Counted from the stretch's first letter, positions 38,937-48,707 are shown. The stretch is DNA of 64,000 nucleotides from Psychrobacter sp. Choline-02u-9 (GCF_002836505.1 NZ_PJBF01000040.1:1-64000); one strand, 5' to 3'. Translations and numbers: made by a program. The notes: generated by a model from the sequence alone, not told the origin.

Positions 38937-39348
38937 ACCGACCCAATATTGTCAAAGTTTTAACACTTTGAGAGAATACGATAATGAACACACAGAAATA
39001 CGCCCTTGAGATTATATAGTACGATGTTCGCATATTAAGTAGAACAGTAAAAAAGTTAAGGTTAACATATTGAGGAGCTTAATCACGTGAATGAAGATCT
39101 TAAGCAAGAGTGGTGGTTGGCTTTATTGATAAACATAAATATGGCACTCTAACCATATTTTGAGTATTAGCAATTACTATATCAACCTATCGCCATGAGA
39201 AATATTTAGCTGATAATATCTGTAGTGGATTACTTAACAGGATACCTTTGGGTCAAGGTAACTGAAAGCATTTAATATAAATGGTAGTTACACAGAATCT
39301 GGAATGGGCTCCTCAGAATCTGAGATGGGCTCGGGATTTCATATATGT
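38937..39348. other. Gene-free region between repressor and catM
   Basis: No supported ORF. Near the right edge a 19-bp near-perfect tandem repeat (CAGAATCTGGAATGGGCTC at 39293-39311 and its copy with two changes at 39314-39332) stops 16 bp before the catM stop codon. Confidence 0.45.
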
Positions 39349-40266
39349 TCAAATCTTCTCACGTTTATAAACAAAGCCTTCTTCATCGTAAATTTGATAA
39401 GTAACATCTAATAGCGTTTCCAATAATTCAGACTTATCGAAATGCCTGACACTCATCACAATTGGCGAAGTTAGTATCCCCTCTTCAAATGGTATATAGG
39501 TTATCTCTTGATGACGTAAATGCTCAAGTGTCTTTGGTACGATAGTCAGACCTTCACCTGCTGCTACCAACCCTAAGGCAATATGCAATTCACGTACTTC
39601 AATAAAATAGTTCGCTTTCAAATTACGGGTTTCAAATAATTCCAATACATAATCAATGAAACTGGGCCTCGGTGCTGTTGGATAGAGTAAGAGATTTTCA
39701 TTTGTTAAATCAATAAGGCTCAAACTGTTGCATTTTTCTTTTGATAAGGGATGTTCTATAGGAACAGCCACTACTAAATCTTCCTCTCTAAGCACCATTC
39801 GCCTGATAGAAGCATCTTCAAATAACAACCTGCCAAAACCTACATCTATCTTACCTTCTGTCAATGCTTGCGTTTGTTGCCAGGAGTTTAGCTCATATAA
39901 TTTAACCTCGATATTCGGATGAACTTCTCTAAAACGTGATATCACTCTCGGTAATATGCCATACAATATAGACGATACAAAACCTATCGAAAGCGAATTA
40001 TCGAAATTTCCCTTACGAATAGTCATGGTACGCAGGTCGTCTGATTTTTTTAGAATTTGAATCGCATGATCATAAAAAAACTCGCCAGCCTCAGTGAGTT
40101 TCAAGGGACGGTTCTCCCTATCAATAAGCGTAACGCCAATCTCTTCTTCTAATTGTTTTATTTGCCGGCTAAGTGGTGGCTGCGAGATGTACAAACGAGC
40201 AGCTGCTTTATTAAAGCTTTTTTCTTCTGCCACGGCTATGAAATAGCGTAAATGCCTAAGTTCCAT
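39349..40266 (-). CDS. catM: LysR-type regulator CatM/BenM
   Basis: 305 aa. The N-terminus MELRHLRYFIAVAEEKSFNKAA and HTH ARLYISQPPLSRQIKQLEEE match Acinetobacter CatM and BenM, as do SIGFVSSILYGILPRVI, GKIDVGFGRL and LHIALGLVAAGEGL in the effector domain. In Acinetobacter these proteins activate ben and cat genes in response to cis,cis-muconate (and benzoate for BenM). The gene is divergent from catB with an exact ATAC-N7-GTAT box between. Whether it responds to one or both effectors cannot be settled here; it is the only such regulator in the cluster. Confidence 0.88.
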   Translation of the reverse strand: MELRHLRYFIAVAEEKSFNKAAARLYISQPPLSRQIKQLEEEIGVTLIDRENRPLKLTEAGEFFYDHAIQILKKSDDLRTMTIRKGNFDNSLSIGFVSSILYGILPRVISRFREVHPNIEVKLYELNSWQQTQALTEGKIDVGFGRLLFEDASIRRMVLREEDLVVAVPIEHPLSKEKCNSLSLIDLTNENLLLYPTAPRPSFIDYVLELFETRNLKANYFIEVRELHIALGLVAAGEGLTIVPKTLEHLRHQEITYIPFEEGILTSPIVMSVRHFDKSELLETLLDVTYQIYDEEGFVYKREKI

Positions 40267-40399
40267 TATTCTTCCTTGATTGACTTTCTATTGCTTCTAT
40301 CCTAAGTCGTTCTAGTCTCTTCCCTTTTTTCTATCACCTACTTCATATACAGAATGTCCATACTTAAAGAACATAACATGATACCTACCTTTCAACAAA

Positions 40400-40414
40400 A
40401 TACCTAAAAAGTAT
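40400..40414. promoter_or_regulatory. CatM/BenM binding box upstream of catB
   Basis: ATAC-CTAAAAA-GTAT, an exact match to the ATAC-N7-GTAT site 1 consensus of CatM/BenM, 97 bp before the catB ATG and 133 bp before the catM ATG. Confidence 0.75.
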
Positions 40415-40510
40415 TAAAATAAGACTAAATAGGTCTTAGACATGTCGATATTTAACACCTATAGTTCTTATTAAGCATAAGGAAGCCAAAATTTTATACT
40501 AAGGACAGAT

Positions 40511-41683
40511 ATGATTCGTTCAATTAATACTTTACTAGTACCAATACCTACTATTCGAGCGCATAAACTTGCTTGTACCGTGATGAATGAACAAGTATTG
40601 GTTCTGGTACATATCCAAACCGAAGATGGCTACGAAGGTTGGGGCGAAGCAACGACGATTGGCGGTTTAAGTTATGCTGAAGAAAGTCCTCATAGTATCA
40701 AAACCAATATCGATACTTACTTTACCCCTCTCTTGATGAAAGAGAAGCCTACAAGTACAGCAAAAGCAATGCAGCTCTTGAACACCCACATCAGCGGTAA
40801 TCGTTTTGCAAAATGCGCGATTGAAACTGCTCTACTCGACATCGAAGGCAAAAGACTCAACTTACCTATCAGCGAGCTCATCGGTGGTCGCGTCCGTGAT
40901 CGTATCGAAGTCGCATGGACGCTTGCTAGCGGAAATACTGATACCGATATCGCTGAAGCTCATCAAATGATTGAACAAAGAAAACATCGAATTTTTAAAT
41001 TAAAAATAGGTAGCAACCCTATTCTTGATGATATTGCCCATGTATTAGCTATTAAACAAGCTTTACCCGATTGCCGCATCACCGTTGATGTTAATCAAGC
41101 ATGGACAGAGCTTGAAGCTATGAAAGGGATTAGTCTGTTGCAGGACGGCGGCGTTGATTTAATCGAGCAACCAGTATCGATGCGTAATAAATCAGCCCTA
41201 AAGCGTTTAGCTGAACACTTCGACGTGGCTATTATGGCTGATGAAATTGTGCAAGATCCATATAATGCTTTCCAATTGGCAGCGGATCACTGTGCCGATG
41301 TCTTTGCTGTAAAAATTAATCAAGCCGGCGGATTGAAGGCCGCCTGTCTCATTGGACAAATGGCACATCTAGCGGGTATCGAGCTTTATGGCGGGACGAT
41401 GCTAGAAGGACCCATTGGTACTGCTGCATCAGCGCATGTGTTCTCTACCTATCCTAGTCTGAACTTTGACACGGAGCTGTTTGGCCCGTTGCTATTAACA
41501 GAGGATATCCTAGCTCAGCCGCTTGATTATCAAAATTTTGGTTTAACTATTCCAACTGGCGCGGGTATAGGTATAGAAGTAGATAGTGACAAAGTATATC
41601 ACTATGCCAGACAATCAAATTTATCATCCTCAAATCCGATGTCGTTAAGAACTTACGTAAGCGACTCTCACGCTGGGGTCTGA
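40511..41683 (+). CDS. catB: Muconate cycloisomerase
   Basis: Converts cis,cis-muconate to muconolactone. 390 aa, enolase superfamily: N-terminal capping domain (EGWGEATTIGGLSYAEE), then the barrel with the catalytic K163-L-K165 pair in FKLKIGSNP, the metal ligands in DVNQAW and ADEIV, and VKINQAGGLKAA. First gene of a long cat/ben operon with CatM divergent. Confidence 0.95.
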   Translation: MIRSINTLLVPIPTIRAHKLACTVMNEQVLVLVHIQTEDGYEGWGEATTIGGLSYAEESPHSIKTNIDTYFTPLLMKEKPTSTAKAMQLLNTHISGNRFAKCAIETALLDIEGKRLNLPISELIGGRVRDRIEVAWTLASGNTDTDIAEAHQMIEQRKHRIFKLKIGSNPILDDIAHVLAIKQALPDCRITVDVNQAWTELEAMKGISLLQDGGVDLIEQPVSMRNKSALKRLAEHFDVAIMADEIVQDPYNAFQLAADHCADVFAVKINQAGGLKAACLIGQMAHLAGIELYGGTMLEGPIGTAASAHVFSTYPSLNFDTELFGPLLLTEDILAQPLDYQNFGLTIPTGAGIGIEVDSDKVYHYARQSNLSSSNPMSLRTYVSDSHAGV

Positions 41684-41715
41684 TAGACCTCTACTAAAAG
41701 CTCCACGCAATAAGT

Positions 41716-41738
41716 GCTGATAAAGACCAAATATCAGC
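41716..41738 (+). other. Stem-loop in the catB-catC spacer
   Basis: GCTGATA (41716-41722) with TATCAGC (41732-41738), a perfect 7-bp stem. One of six spacer stem-loops in this operon. Confidence 0.45.
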
Positions 41739-41772
41739 TATATAACTACCCATAAAGTATAAGGACATAATT

Positions 41773-42063
41773 ATGTTATATCACGTCAGAATGGATGTGT
41801 TGTTACCGACAGATATGAATGCTGATAAGGTCAGTGAACTTAAGCAAGCTGAAAAAGCACTATCACACAAACTGCAAGAACAAGGTAAGTGGCGTCATAT
41901 TTGGCGCTTAGCGGGAGAGTATTCTAACTTTAGTATTTTCGATGTCGAAAGTAATGAAGAACTACATGACATTATGATGTCGCTACCACTTTACCCTTAT
42001 ATGAAAGTCGAGGTCACCCCTTTACTTCGTCATCCCTCTTCTATTCGCGATGATGATAGTTAG
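41773..42063 (+). CDS. catC: Muconolactone delta-isomerase
   Basis: 96 aa, the normal size of CatC, which isomerises muconolactone to 3-oxoadipate enol-lactone. Family sequence features: MLYHVRMDVLLPTDM at the start, GKWRHIWRLAGEYSNFSIFDVES and LPLYPYMKVEVTPL. Follows catB by 89 bp. Confidence 0.95.
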   Translation: MLYHVRMDVLLPTDMNADKVSELKQAEKALSHKLQEQGKWRHIWRLAGEYSNFSIFDVESNEELHDIMMSLPLYPYMKVEVTPLLRHPSSIRDDDS

Positions 42064-42094
42064 TGCCCTATAACGCTATTACTAGATTTCATTA

Positions 42095-42109
42095 ATACCG
42101 TTGATGTTA
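42095..42109. promoter_or_regulatory. Near-match CatM/BenM box upstream of catA
   Basis: ATAC-CGTTGAT-GTTA: the left half is exact, the right half differs in its last two bases. It lies in the unusually long 213-bp catC-catA spacer, so an internal promoter is possible. Confidence 0.25.
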
Positions 42110-42158
42110 ATCAAATAATAGCATCCCAAAATCGCCTTAATCTATTTTTTAACAATTA

Positions 42159-42177
42159 TTGGTCTATACCAGACCAA
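42159..42177 (+). other. Stem-loop in the catC-catA spacer
   Basis: TTGGTCT (42159-42165) with AGACCAA (42171-42177), perfect 7-bp stem with 5-nt loop. Confidence 0.45.
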
Positions 42178-42276
42178 CGGACACCTATTGCCAAAAATAA
42201 GCAATGAATGAATGTATTTTGAGTAAGAGTGCTCGCTATAACTACCTTTTAAATAGTCCTCAACAAGGAGAGAGAC

Positions 42277-43200
42277 ATGGAACGCAGCCAAATTGAAGCA
42301 TTAGCCACTCAGTTCATCAAAGGTAAAATTGACTTTCCTGAACAAGTTAACCCACGTATACAAGACATTGTCTTACGTATCGTAACCGACCTCATGCAAA
42401 CCATCAATGATTTGAAAATCACGGCCGATGAATACTGGTCTGGGGTTGAGTTCATTGGGGATTTAGGCAAAGAGGCAGGATTACTCTCTCCTGGCCTTGG
42501 TTTTGATCACTTCATGGACTTAATGATTGAAGAAGACTTAAAAGCGGCGGGTCTTGACGGTGGCACTGTACGTACCATCGAAGGTCCACTCTATGTCGCT
42601 GGTGCGCCAGAAGAAAAAGGCTTTGCGCGTCTAGATGATGGCACTGATCTTGACAATGGCACCGTGCTATTCATGCAAGGGACCGTTTATGGCGAAGATG
42701 ACAAGCCATTGCCAAATGCCAAGGTTGAAGTATGGCATGCCAATAGCTTAGGCAATTACTCTTTCTTTGATGAGTCGCAGTCGCACTTTAACTTGCGTCG
42801 TAGCATTATCACTGATGAAAACGGCCATTATGCTTTTCGCAGTATCGTCCCATTAGGTTACTCAGTGCCGCCAGAAGGTATGACCCAAAAAATATTGGGC
42901 CCGCTAGGACGTCATGGTCATCGCCCAGCTCACATTCACTTCTTCGCGAGTGCTGACGGTCATCGCAAATTGACCACGCAGATTAACATCGATGGTGATG
43001 AGTATCTGTGGGATGACTTTGCCTTTGCTAGCCGTGAAGGCTTGGTACCAGAAGTGACGATGGTTGAAGATGCTGACAAGCTACAAGAAAAAGGGCTGGA
43101 CGCGCCGTATGCCAGTATCGATTTTGACTTTCATTTAGTGAAAGACATTGATAAGCCAGTACAAGGCAGTGAAGTTGAACGTCGCCGTGCTCAAGCTTAA
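42277..43200 (+). CDS. catA: Catechol 1,2-dioxygenase (intradiol)
   Basis: 307 aa, cleaves catechol to cis,cis-muconate with non-haem Fe(III). Iron ligands are identifiable: Y161 (NYSFFDE), Y195 (PLGYSVPPEG), H219 and H221 (HRPAHIHFF); their spacing fits Acinetobacter CatA (Y164, Y200, H224, H226). The N-terminal helical dimerisation domain, about 90 residues with GLGFDHFMDL, is complete. AAGGAGAG lies just before the ATG. It is placed between catC and benA, linking the two half-pathways in one transcript. Confidence 0.96.
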   Translation: MERSQIEALATQFIKGKIDFPEQVNPRIQDIVLRIVTDLMQTINDLKITADEYWSGVEFIGDLGKEAGLLSPGLGFDHFMDLMIEEDLKAAGLDGGTVRTIEGPLYVAGAPEEKGFARLDDGTDLDNGTVLFMQGTVYGEDDKPLPNAKVEVWHANSLGNYSFFDESQSHFNLRRSIITDENGHYAFRSIVPLGYSVPPEGMTQKILGPLGRHGHRPAHIHFFASADGHRKLTTQINIDGDEYLWDDFAFASREGLVPEVTMVEDADKLQEKGLDAPYASIDFDFHLVKDIDKPVQGSEVERRRAQA

Positions 43201-43251
43201 TTATTGAGTATCGCTAGCTACTGTTAGCAACCACTAAATTTTATAGATTTT

Positions 43252-43284
43252 CGCTTGATATGCACTCAGTTGTCGTATCAAGCG
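43252..43284 (+). other. Stem-loop in the catA-benA spacer
   Basis: CGCTTGATA (43252-43260) with TATCAAGCG (43276-43284), perfect 9-bp stem, 15-nt loop, no T tract. Confidence 0.55.
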
Positions 43285-43331
43285 TCATACCCTAACATCG
43301 TTTAACACCGTTATTTACAAGGAAGAAAGCC

Positions 43332-44711
43332 ATGAGCGAGTGTATTAATCTAATACCTGAAGGATCAGATATCGCTATCGATGATTTTTTAGAAGAAAAT
43401 GTAGAAAAAGGAATTTATCGCCTACATCGCAGTGCCTTTACCAATGAAGAGCTGTTTGAGCTTGAAATGAAACATATCTTTGAAGGCAACTGGGTTTATC
43501 TGGCTCATGAGACTCAAATCCCTGATAACAACGACTACTATACAACATACATCGGCCGCCAGCCGGTCATCGTTGCGCGTAATAAAGAAGGTGAACTGCA
43601 TTGTATGATCAATGCCTGCTCCCACCGCGGCGCTCAATTATGTCGTCATAAAAAAGGCAATAAGGCAACTTATACGTGCCCCTTTCACGGTTGGACTTAT
43701 AACAACTCGGGCAAGCTGCTTAAAGTTAAAGATCCACGCGGCGCAGGTTATCCTGACGCTTTTAATAAAGACGGCTCTCACGACCTAAAGCAAGTCAAAC
43801 TTGCCAATTATAAAGGTTTCTTGTTTGCAAGTCTTAATGATGATGTCGAACCGATTGAAGACTGGCTTGGCGGCTCAACCAAAATCCTTGACATGATTGT
43901 CAATCAATCACCAGAAGGCTTAGAAGTATTACGTGGCACCTCAACCTACACTTTTGATGGTAACTGGAAGCTACAAGCTGAAAATGGTGCTGATGGCTAC
44001 CATGTTTCAGCTGTCCATTGGAACTATGCTGCGACAACAGCACGTCGCAAAGAGCAAGAAGCAGAAAAAGAAGACAATATTAAAGCCATGAATGCTGGTA
44101 AATGGGGTCGTCAAGGTGGCGGATTCTATTCTTTTGAGAACGGTCATTTACTACTTTGGACTCAATGGGAAAACCCGCAGGATCGTCCTAATTTTGCGTA
44201 TCGCGATGACTATGTTGCCCAATATGGTGAAGCAATGGCCGACTGGATGATTGGACGCTCACGTAACTTATGCTTATATCCAAATGTTTATATTATGGAT
44301 CAATTTAGCTCGCAAATCCGTATGCTACGTCCAATATCCGTTGATAAAACTGAAGTCACTATCTGGTGTATCGCACCGAAAGGCGAAAGCGATGAAGCAC
44401 GTACTCGTCGTATCCGTCAGTACGAAGACTTCTTTAACGTGACCGGCATGGCAACGCCAGATGACTTAGAAGAATTTCGCTCGTGCCAGCAAGGTTATAA
44501 CGGCATTAAGCTAGAATGGAACGACATGTGTCGTGGCTCTGAGCACTGGATAGAAGGCGCTGACGAAGGTGCAAAAGCCATTGACCTTAAACCGTTATTA
44601 AGTGGGGTCAAGACTGAAGATGAAGGATTGTATACCGTGCAACATCGATATTGGCATGAAGAGATGAAAAAAGCCCTAGAGCAAGAACAGCAGCTACATG
44701 GCGCAGGCTAA
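43332..44711 (+). CDS. benA: Benzoate 1,2-dioxygenase large (alpha) subunit
   Basis: 459 aa. Rieske [2Fe-2S] ligands C96-x-H98 and C116-x2-H119 (CSHRGAQ, CPFHGW) and mononuclear iron ligands H224 and H229 with bridging D221 ([11 protein letters not shown]) are intact. With BenB and the BenC reductase it dihydroxylates benzoate to the cis-1,2-diol-1-carboxylate. AAGGAAGAAAG precedes the ATG. Confidence 0.96.
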   Translation: MSECINLIPEGSDIAIDDFLEENVEKGIYRLHRSAFTNEELFELEMKHIFEGNWVYLAHETQIPDNNDYYTTYIGRQPVIVARNKEGELHCMINACSHRGAQLCRHKKGNKATYTCPFHGWTYNNSGKLLKVKDPRGAGYPDAFNKDGSHDLKQVKLANYKGFLFASLNDDVEPIEDWLGGSTKILDMIVNQSPEGLEVLRGTSTYTFDGNWKLQAENGADGYHVSAVHWNYAATTARRKEQEAEKEDNIKAMNAGKWGRQGGGFYSFENGHLLLWTQWENPQDRPNFAYRDDYVAQYGEAMADWMIGRSRNLCLYPNVYIMDQFSSQIRMLRPISVDKTEVTIWCIAPKGESDEARTRRIRQYEDFFNVTGMATPDDLEEFRSCQQGYNGIKLEWNDMCRGSEHWIEGADEGAKAIDLKPLLSGVKTEDEGLYTVQHRYWHEEMKKALEQEQQLHGAG

Positions 44712-44719
44712 TATTAGCT

Positions 44720-44766
44720 AAGTATTTAGGGCAATTATTCAATTTAAATATTGCCCCTAAATACTT
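44720..44766 (+). other. Stem-loop in the benA-benB spacer
   Basis: A 16-bp stem with one bulged C (44720-44735 with 44750-44766), the strongest of the operon's spacer hairpins; no T tract. Confidence 0.55.
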
Positions 44767-44821
44767 AAACCAGTAACTTGCTAGTTATTGCAGGACGAAC
44801 AAATATAAAAGGATATCGCTA

Positions 44822-45319
44822 ATGAAAAATGCAACGGTTAATATCGAAGATGTGCGTCAGTTTCTGTACCGTGAAGCACGATTGCTTGATGAAAAAAAAT
44901 GGGAAGAATGGCTGGCTTGTTATGACGAAGAATGTCCATTTTGGATGCCTAGTTGGGATGATGATGGCGAACTAATAAGCAATCCGCAACGTGAAATATC
45001 TCTTATTTATTACCCTGATCGTCGTGGACTTGAAGATCGTATTTTCCGTATCGAGACTGAGCGTTCTTCTGCAACCATTCCTGATACCCGTACCACACAT
45101 AACTTATCTAATATCGAATTACTTGAAGATAATGATGGCATTGTTAGTGTCCGATTTAACTGGATCAATAAGTCTTATCGTTATCATGAGACCAATACTT
45201 ACTGGGGATTCTCTAAATACAAAATAGATATGAATCAAGCTAGCCCAAAGATTTTGGACAAATACATTGTACTAAAAGATGACTACGTACATCAAATTAT
45301 GGATGTATATCACGTCTAG
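44822..45319 (+). CDS. benB: Benzoate 1,2-dioxygenase small (beta) subunit
   Basis: 165 aa, ring-hydroxylating dioxygenase beta subunit of usual size. Family features: VRQFLYREARLLDEKKWEEW, CPFWMPSWDDDGE, LIYYPDRRGLEDRIFRI and the C-terminal YVHQIMDVYHV. Structural partner of BenA in the hexamer. AAAAGGATAT precedes the ATG. Confidence 0.95.
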   Translation: MKNATVNIEDVRQFLYREARLLDEKKWEEWLACYDEECPFWMPSWDDDGELISNPQREISLIYYPDRRGLEDRIFRIETERSSATIPDTRTTHNLSNIELLEDNDGIVSVRFNWINKSYRYHETNTYWGFSKYKIDMNQASPKILDKYIVLKDDYVHQIMDVYHV

Positions 45320-45377
45320 AGTTCGCATGATTTTATTTATACTTGCCAGCTAGTACAAATAATTAAATTTAAAAATA

Positions 45378-45409
45378 GCTTGTTGGTAATTTATGAAGTA
45401 TCAACGAGC
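45378..45409 (+). other. Stem-loop in the benB-benC spacer
   Basis: 11 pairs, including two G-U as RNA (45378-45388 with 45399-45409), 10-nt loop. Confidence 0.45.
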
Positions 45410-45466
45410 CAACCAAAAGTATAGTGATGTTAGTCAGTAGCCATATATTGAAAAAGGATGTTTCTC

Positions 45467-46483
45467 ATGGAATACAACATAGCTCTACAGTTTGAAGATG
45501 GTGTCACGGGATTTATCAAATGTGAAGATGATGAAACCGTTGCCGAAGCCGCTTATCGCCAAAAATACAATATCCCTGTGGACTGTCTAGATGGCGCCTG
45601 CGGTACTTGCCGTTGTCATTGTGAGTCAGGCAGCTATGACATGCATCCTGATATGTATATTGAAGAGGCGCTGACCGAAACCGAAGCTAATGATGGCTAC
45701 GTCTTGACCTGTCAAATGATCCCCGAGAGCGACTGCGTCATTAAAGTGCCAACCTCATCAGAAGCCTGCAAAGTTAGTAAGTCTGTGTTCAAAGGTAAGC
45801 TACAACAGCTAAATGTATTGTCAGAATCCACCATTCACTTCGGCGTTGAGGTTGATAACCCAGATGCCTTAGTATTTTTACCTGGGCAGTATGTCAATAT
45901 TACTATCCCTGACTCTGATGAGACACGTTCCTACTCTTTTAGCTCAATGCCTAGTACCAATCAGGCTGAATTTGTCGTCCGTAACATTCCAAACGGCAAA
46001 ATGAGTACCTTTTTATCTGATGTTGCCAAGCTAGGTCAAGATATTGACTTTGAAGGACCATTCGGTAGTTTCTATTTACGTCCTATCGTACGCCCTACTG
46101 TATTTTTAGCTGGTGGTACAGGTATCGCACCCTTTTTATCGATGCTAAAAAGCTTAGAAATATCGGGCGCTCATCATCCTATCAAGATGGTCTACGGTGT
46201 TACTAATGATGCTGATTTGATAGAGATTGAAAAACTGGAAGAAGTGAAGAAAAACCACGATTGGTTTGACTATTATACCTGTGTGGCAAGCGAGGAAAGC
46301 GCTCATGAGCGCAAAGGCTATGTAACCAGCCATGTTGAAGCTGATTGGCTAAATGATGGCGATGTTGATGTTTATCTGTGTGGTCCTCTGGCGATGGTCG
46401 ATGCCGTTAGTAATTGGTTAGATACAAGTAGCCTCAAACCTAGCAATTTTTATTATGAAAAGTTCACACCTAGTGAGCAGTAA
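45467..46483 (+). CDS. benC: Benzoate dioxygenase NADH reductase (ferredoxin-FAD)
   Basis: 338 aa from the ATG at 45467. N-terminal plant-type [2Fe-2S] ferredoxin (CLDGACGTCRCHC), then FAD-binding RSYSFSS and NAD-binding AGGTGIAPFLSML with CGPLAMVD near the end. Transfers electrons from NADH to BenA. An ATG at 45458 is directly adjacent to the AAAAAGGA site and thus too close; 45467 has correct spacing and aligns with other BenC starts. Stop lies 49 bp before benD. Confidence 0.94.
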   Translation: MEYNIALQFEDGVTGFIKCEDDETVAEAAYRQKYNIPVDCLDGACGTCRCHCESGSYDMHPDMYIEEALTETEANDGYVLTCQMIPESDCVIKVPTSSEACKVSKSVFKGKLQQLNVLSESTIHFGVEVDNPDALVFLPGQYVNITIPDSDETRSYSFSSMPSTNQAEFVVRNIPNGKMSTFLSDVAKLGQDIDFEGPFGSFYLRPIVRPTVFLAGGTGIAPFLSMLKSLEISGAHHPIKMVYGVTNDADLIEIEKLEEVKKNHDWFDYYTCVASEESAHERKGYVTSHVEADWLNDGDVDVYLCGPLAMVDAVSNWLDTSSLKPSNFYYEKFTPSEQ

Positions 46484-46532
46484 TATAGCTCAAACAATAC
46501 AGCGATAGAATACTTTTCTCTAGGAGACAGCA

Positions 46533-47312
46533 ATGAGTAAGCGCTTTGATAATAAAGTATGTATCGTAACTGGTGCCGCACAAGGTATCGGTCGCGGGGT
46601 CGCATTACGCTTAGCAAGTGAAGGCGGCAAGATAGTGATGGCAGATTTCTCACCTTTGGTAGAAGATGTGTTAGCAGAAATCACTGCAAATGGCGGGCAC
46701 GCGACGACTATCCAAGCTGATCTTGAGACTTATCAAGGTGCGCAAGAGGCTATTAATAAAGCGCTTGATACCTATGGACGTATCGATGTGCTAGTCAATA
46801 ATGTTGGCGGTGCGATATGGATGAAGCCTTTCGTCAATTTCTCAGAAGAAGAGATTAATAAAGAAGTCAGTCGCTCATTATTTCCGACATTGTGGTGTTG
46901 CCGCGCCGTATTACCAACGATGATTGAGCAGCAGTCTGGTACTATTGTCAATGTATCTTCTATCGCCACACGCGGTATCAACCGCATACCCTACTCGACA
47001 GCGAAAGGCGGCGTCAATGCCATGACCGCATCGCTCGCTTTTGAGTACGCAAACGATGGTATCCGAGTAAATGCAGTAGCGACTGGTGGCACTGAAGCTC
47101 CGCCTAGAAAGATTCCACGTAATGCAAAGCCTTTAACTGATGATGAAAAATCATGGATGAATGCAGTCGTTGACCAGACCATTGACCGCACCTTTATGAA
47201 ACGCTACGGTACGATAGATGAGCAAGTCAATGCCATTGCATTTTTAGCATCAGATGAATCGTCATATATCACTGGGAGTACCATTCCTGTGGGTGGTGGC
47301 GACGAAGGCTAA
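46533..47312 (+). CDS. benD: cis-1,2-dihydroxycyclohexadiene-1-carboxylate dehydrogenase
   Basis: 259-aa SDR that oxidises and decarboxylates the benzoate cis-diol to catechol with NAD. TGAAQGIGRGVA cofactor motif, NNVGG, catalytic Ser in VSSIA and YSTAKGG (YxxxK), and TGSTIPVGGGDEG at the end. TAGGAGA precedes the start. Completes the benABCD set. Confidence 0.95.
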   Translation: MSKRFDNKVCIVTGAAQGIGRGVALRLASEGGKIVMADFSPLVEDVLAEITANGGHATTIQADLETYQGAQEAINKALDTYGRIDVLVNNVGGAIWMKPFVNFSEEEINKEVSRSLFPTLWCCRAVLPTMIEQQSGTIVNVSSIATRGINRIPYSTAKGGVNAMTASLAFEYANDGIRVNAVATGGTEAPPRKIPRNAKPLTDDEKSWMNAVVDQTIDRTFMKRYGTIDEQVNAIAFLASDESSYITGSTIPVGGGDEG

Positions 47313-47330
47313 CCACATCAATTGAGCTTT

Positions 47331-47358
47331 TAAGTTAGGCAACACAGCGTCTAACTTA
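47331..47358 (+). other. Stem-loop in the benD-benE spacer
   Basis: TAAGTTAG (47331-47338) with CTAACTTA (47351-47358), perfect 8-bp stem, 12-nt loop. Confidence 0.45.
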
Positions 47359-47395
47359 CTACTCTCTGATTACTGCTAATTTGCAAGGAAGCAAT

Positions 47396-48592
47396 ATGGC
47401 AACTGTCATTCAAACCTTGAAAGACGACTGGTCACTCTCTGCTACTGTGGCAGGATTTTTGGCCGTACTGATCTCTTATGCTGGCCCATTAATTATCTTT
47501 TTTCAGGCAGCACAAGCAGCGCAGGTATCAGAAACGATGATGGCATCGTGGATCTGGGGAGTATCTATAGGTGCCGCCGTCTCAGGTATCTATTTATCTA
47601 TTAAATATAAAACCCCTATTATTACCGCTTGGTCAGCACCCGGTACGGCTCTACTGGTAACCGTCTTTCCGAATATGAGTATTAATGAAGCGATAGCCGC
47701 TTATATCGTATCAGCGATTGTGATTTTTTTAGTAGGTGCAACTGGATCTTTTGACAAGATTTTAAGATGGATTCCTAATGGTATCGCTGCCGGTATGATG
47801 GCAGGTATCCTGTTTCAATTTGGTTTAGAGTTATTTGTAGCAACCAATACGATGCCATTTATCGTATTTAGCATGCTTGGCTGTTACTTAGTAGCCAAGC
47901 GATTTTCACCACGTTATACCATGATTTGGGTACTGCTATGCGGTGTCATTTTAAGTGTTCTATTAGGAAAAATGAACCCTGTCAATATAGATTTAGCCAT
48001 TACCATACCTACTGTAATATGGCCTGAGTGGACGTGGAATGCCGTATTCAACCTTGCGATTCCACTCATTCTTGTGAGCTTAACTGGACAGTTTTTACCT
48101 GGTATGGCGATTCTTAATCTTAGTGGTTATGACACACCAGCCAAGCCTATCGTCAGTATTACAAGCCTAGCTTCGTTAGTAGTCGCCTGTGTAGGGGGTA
48201 TTACGATTGTCCTAGCAGCAATCACCGCAGCACTTTGTACTGGTAAGGATGCCCATGAATTAAAAGAGAAACGCTACATAGCAGGTGTGGCAAACGGTAT
48301 TTTTTATCTATTAGGGGGACTACTTGCCGGTAGCATCGTGATGGTATTTAGCTTGTTGCCCAAAGAGCTAGTTGCAGCATTAGCCGGTCTTGCACTTATC
48401 GGTGCTATTTCTACCAACATTACTATAGCAATGAAAGATGACTCTCAAAGAGATGCAGCGCTAATCACTTTTTTAGCAACAGCATCTGGTATGAGTTTTC
48501 TAGGACTAAGCTCTGTTTTTTGGGGCATTCTTATCGGCATGGTTGCCTACTATATTTTAAGCAAAAAACGCTTATTACCTTTGTTTTCATAA
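47396..48592 (+). CDS. benE: Benzoate transporter of the BenE family
   Basis: 398 aa with 11-12 hydrophobic segments. The BenE-type sequence begins DDWSLSATVAGFLAVLISYAGP and contains TPIITAWSAPGTALL and IPNGIAAGMMAGILFQFG. A benzoate/H+ symporter role follows from the family and position. Start chosen at ATG 47396 with AAGGAAG upstream; a TTG at 47381 is less likely. Different family from the BenK-type MFS at 57173. Confidence 0.88.
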   Translation: MATVIQTLKDDWSLSATVAGFLAVLISYAGPLIIFFQAAQAAQVSETMMASWIWGVSIGAAVSGIYLSIKYKTPIITAWSAPGTALLVTVFPNMSINEAIAAYIVSAIVIFLVGATGSFDKILRWIPNGIAAGMMAGILFQFGLELFVATNTMPFIVFSMLGCYLVAKRFSPRYTMIWVLLCGVILSVLLGKMNPVNIDLAITIPTVIWPEWTWNAVFNLAIPLILVSLTGQFLPGMAILNLSGYDTPAKPIVSITSLASLVVACVGGITIVLAAITAALCTGKDAHELKEKRYIAGVANGIFYLLGGLLAGSIVMVFSLLPKELVAALAGLALIGAISTNITIAMKDDSQRDAALITFLATASGMSFLGLSSVFWGILIGMVAYYILSKKRLLPLFS

Positions 48593-48707
48593 GCAAAAAT
48601 ATACGTCATTTTTATTAATAGAACAGCCAAAACAACAAGACAGTCTCGAAGATGCATCAAACTTAAGTCTCGCAATACCTAATATTACTTTTGTATAGGA
48701 CATAAAC

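Noticed and set aside
45458..45466. Upstream ATG for benC
   Set aside because: The AAAAAGGA site touches this ATG; the ATG at 45467 has proper spacing and fits the family start.
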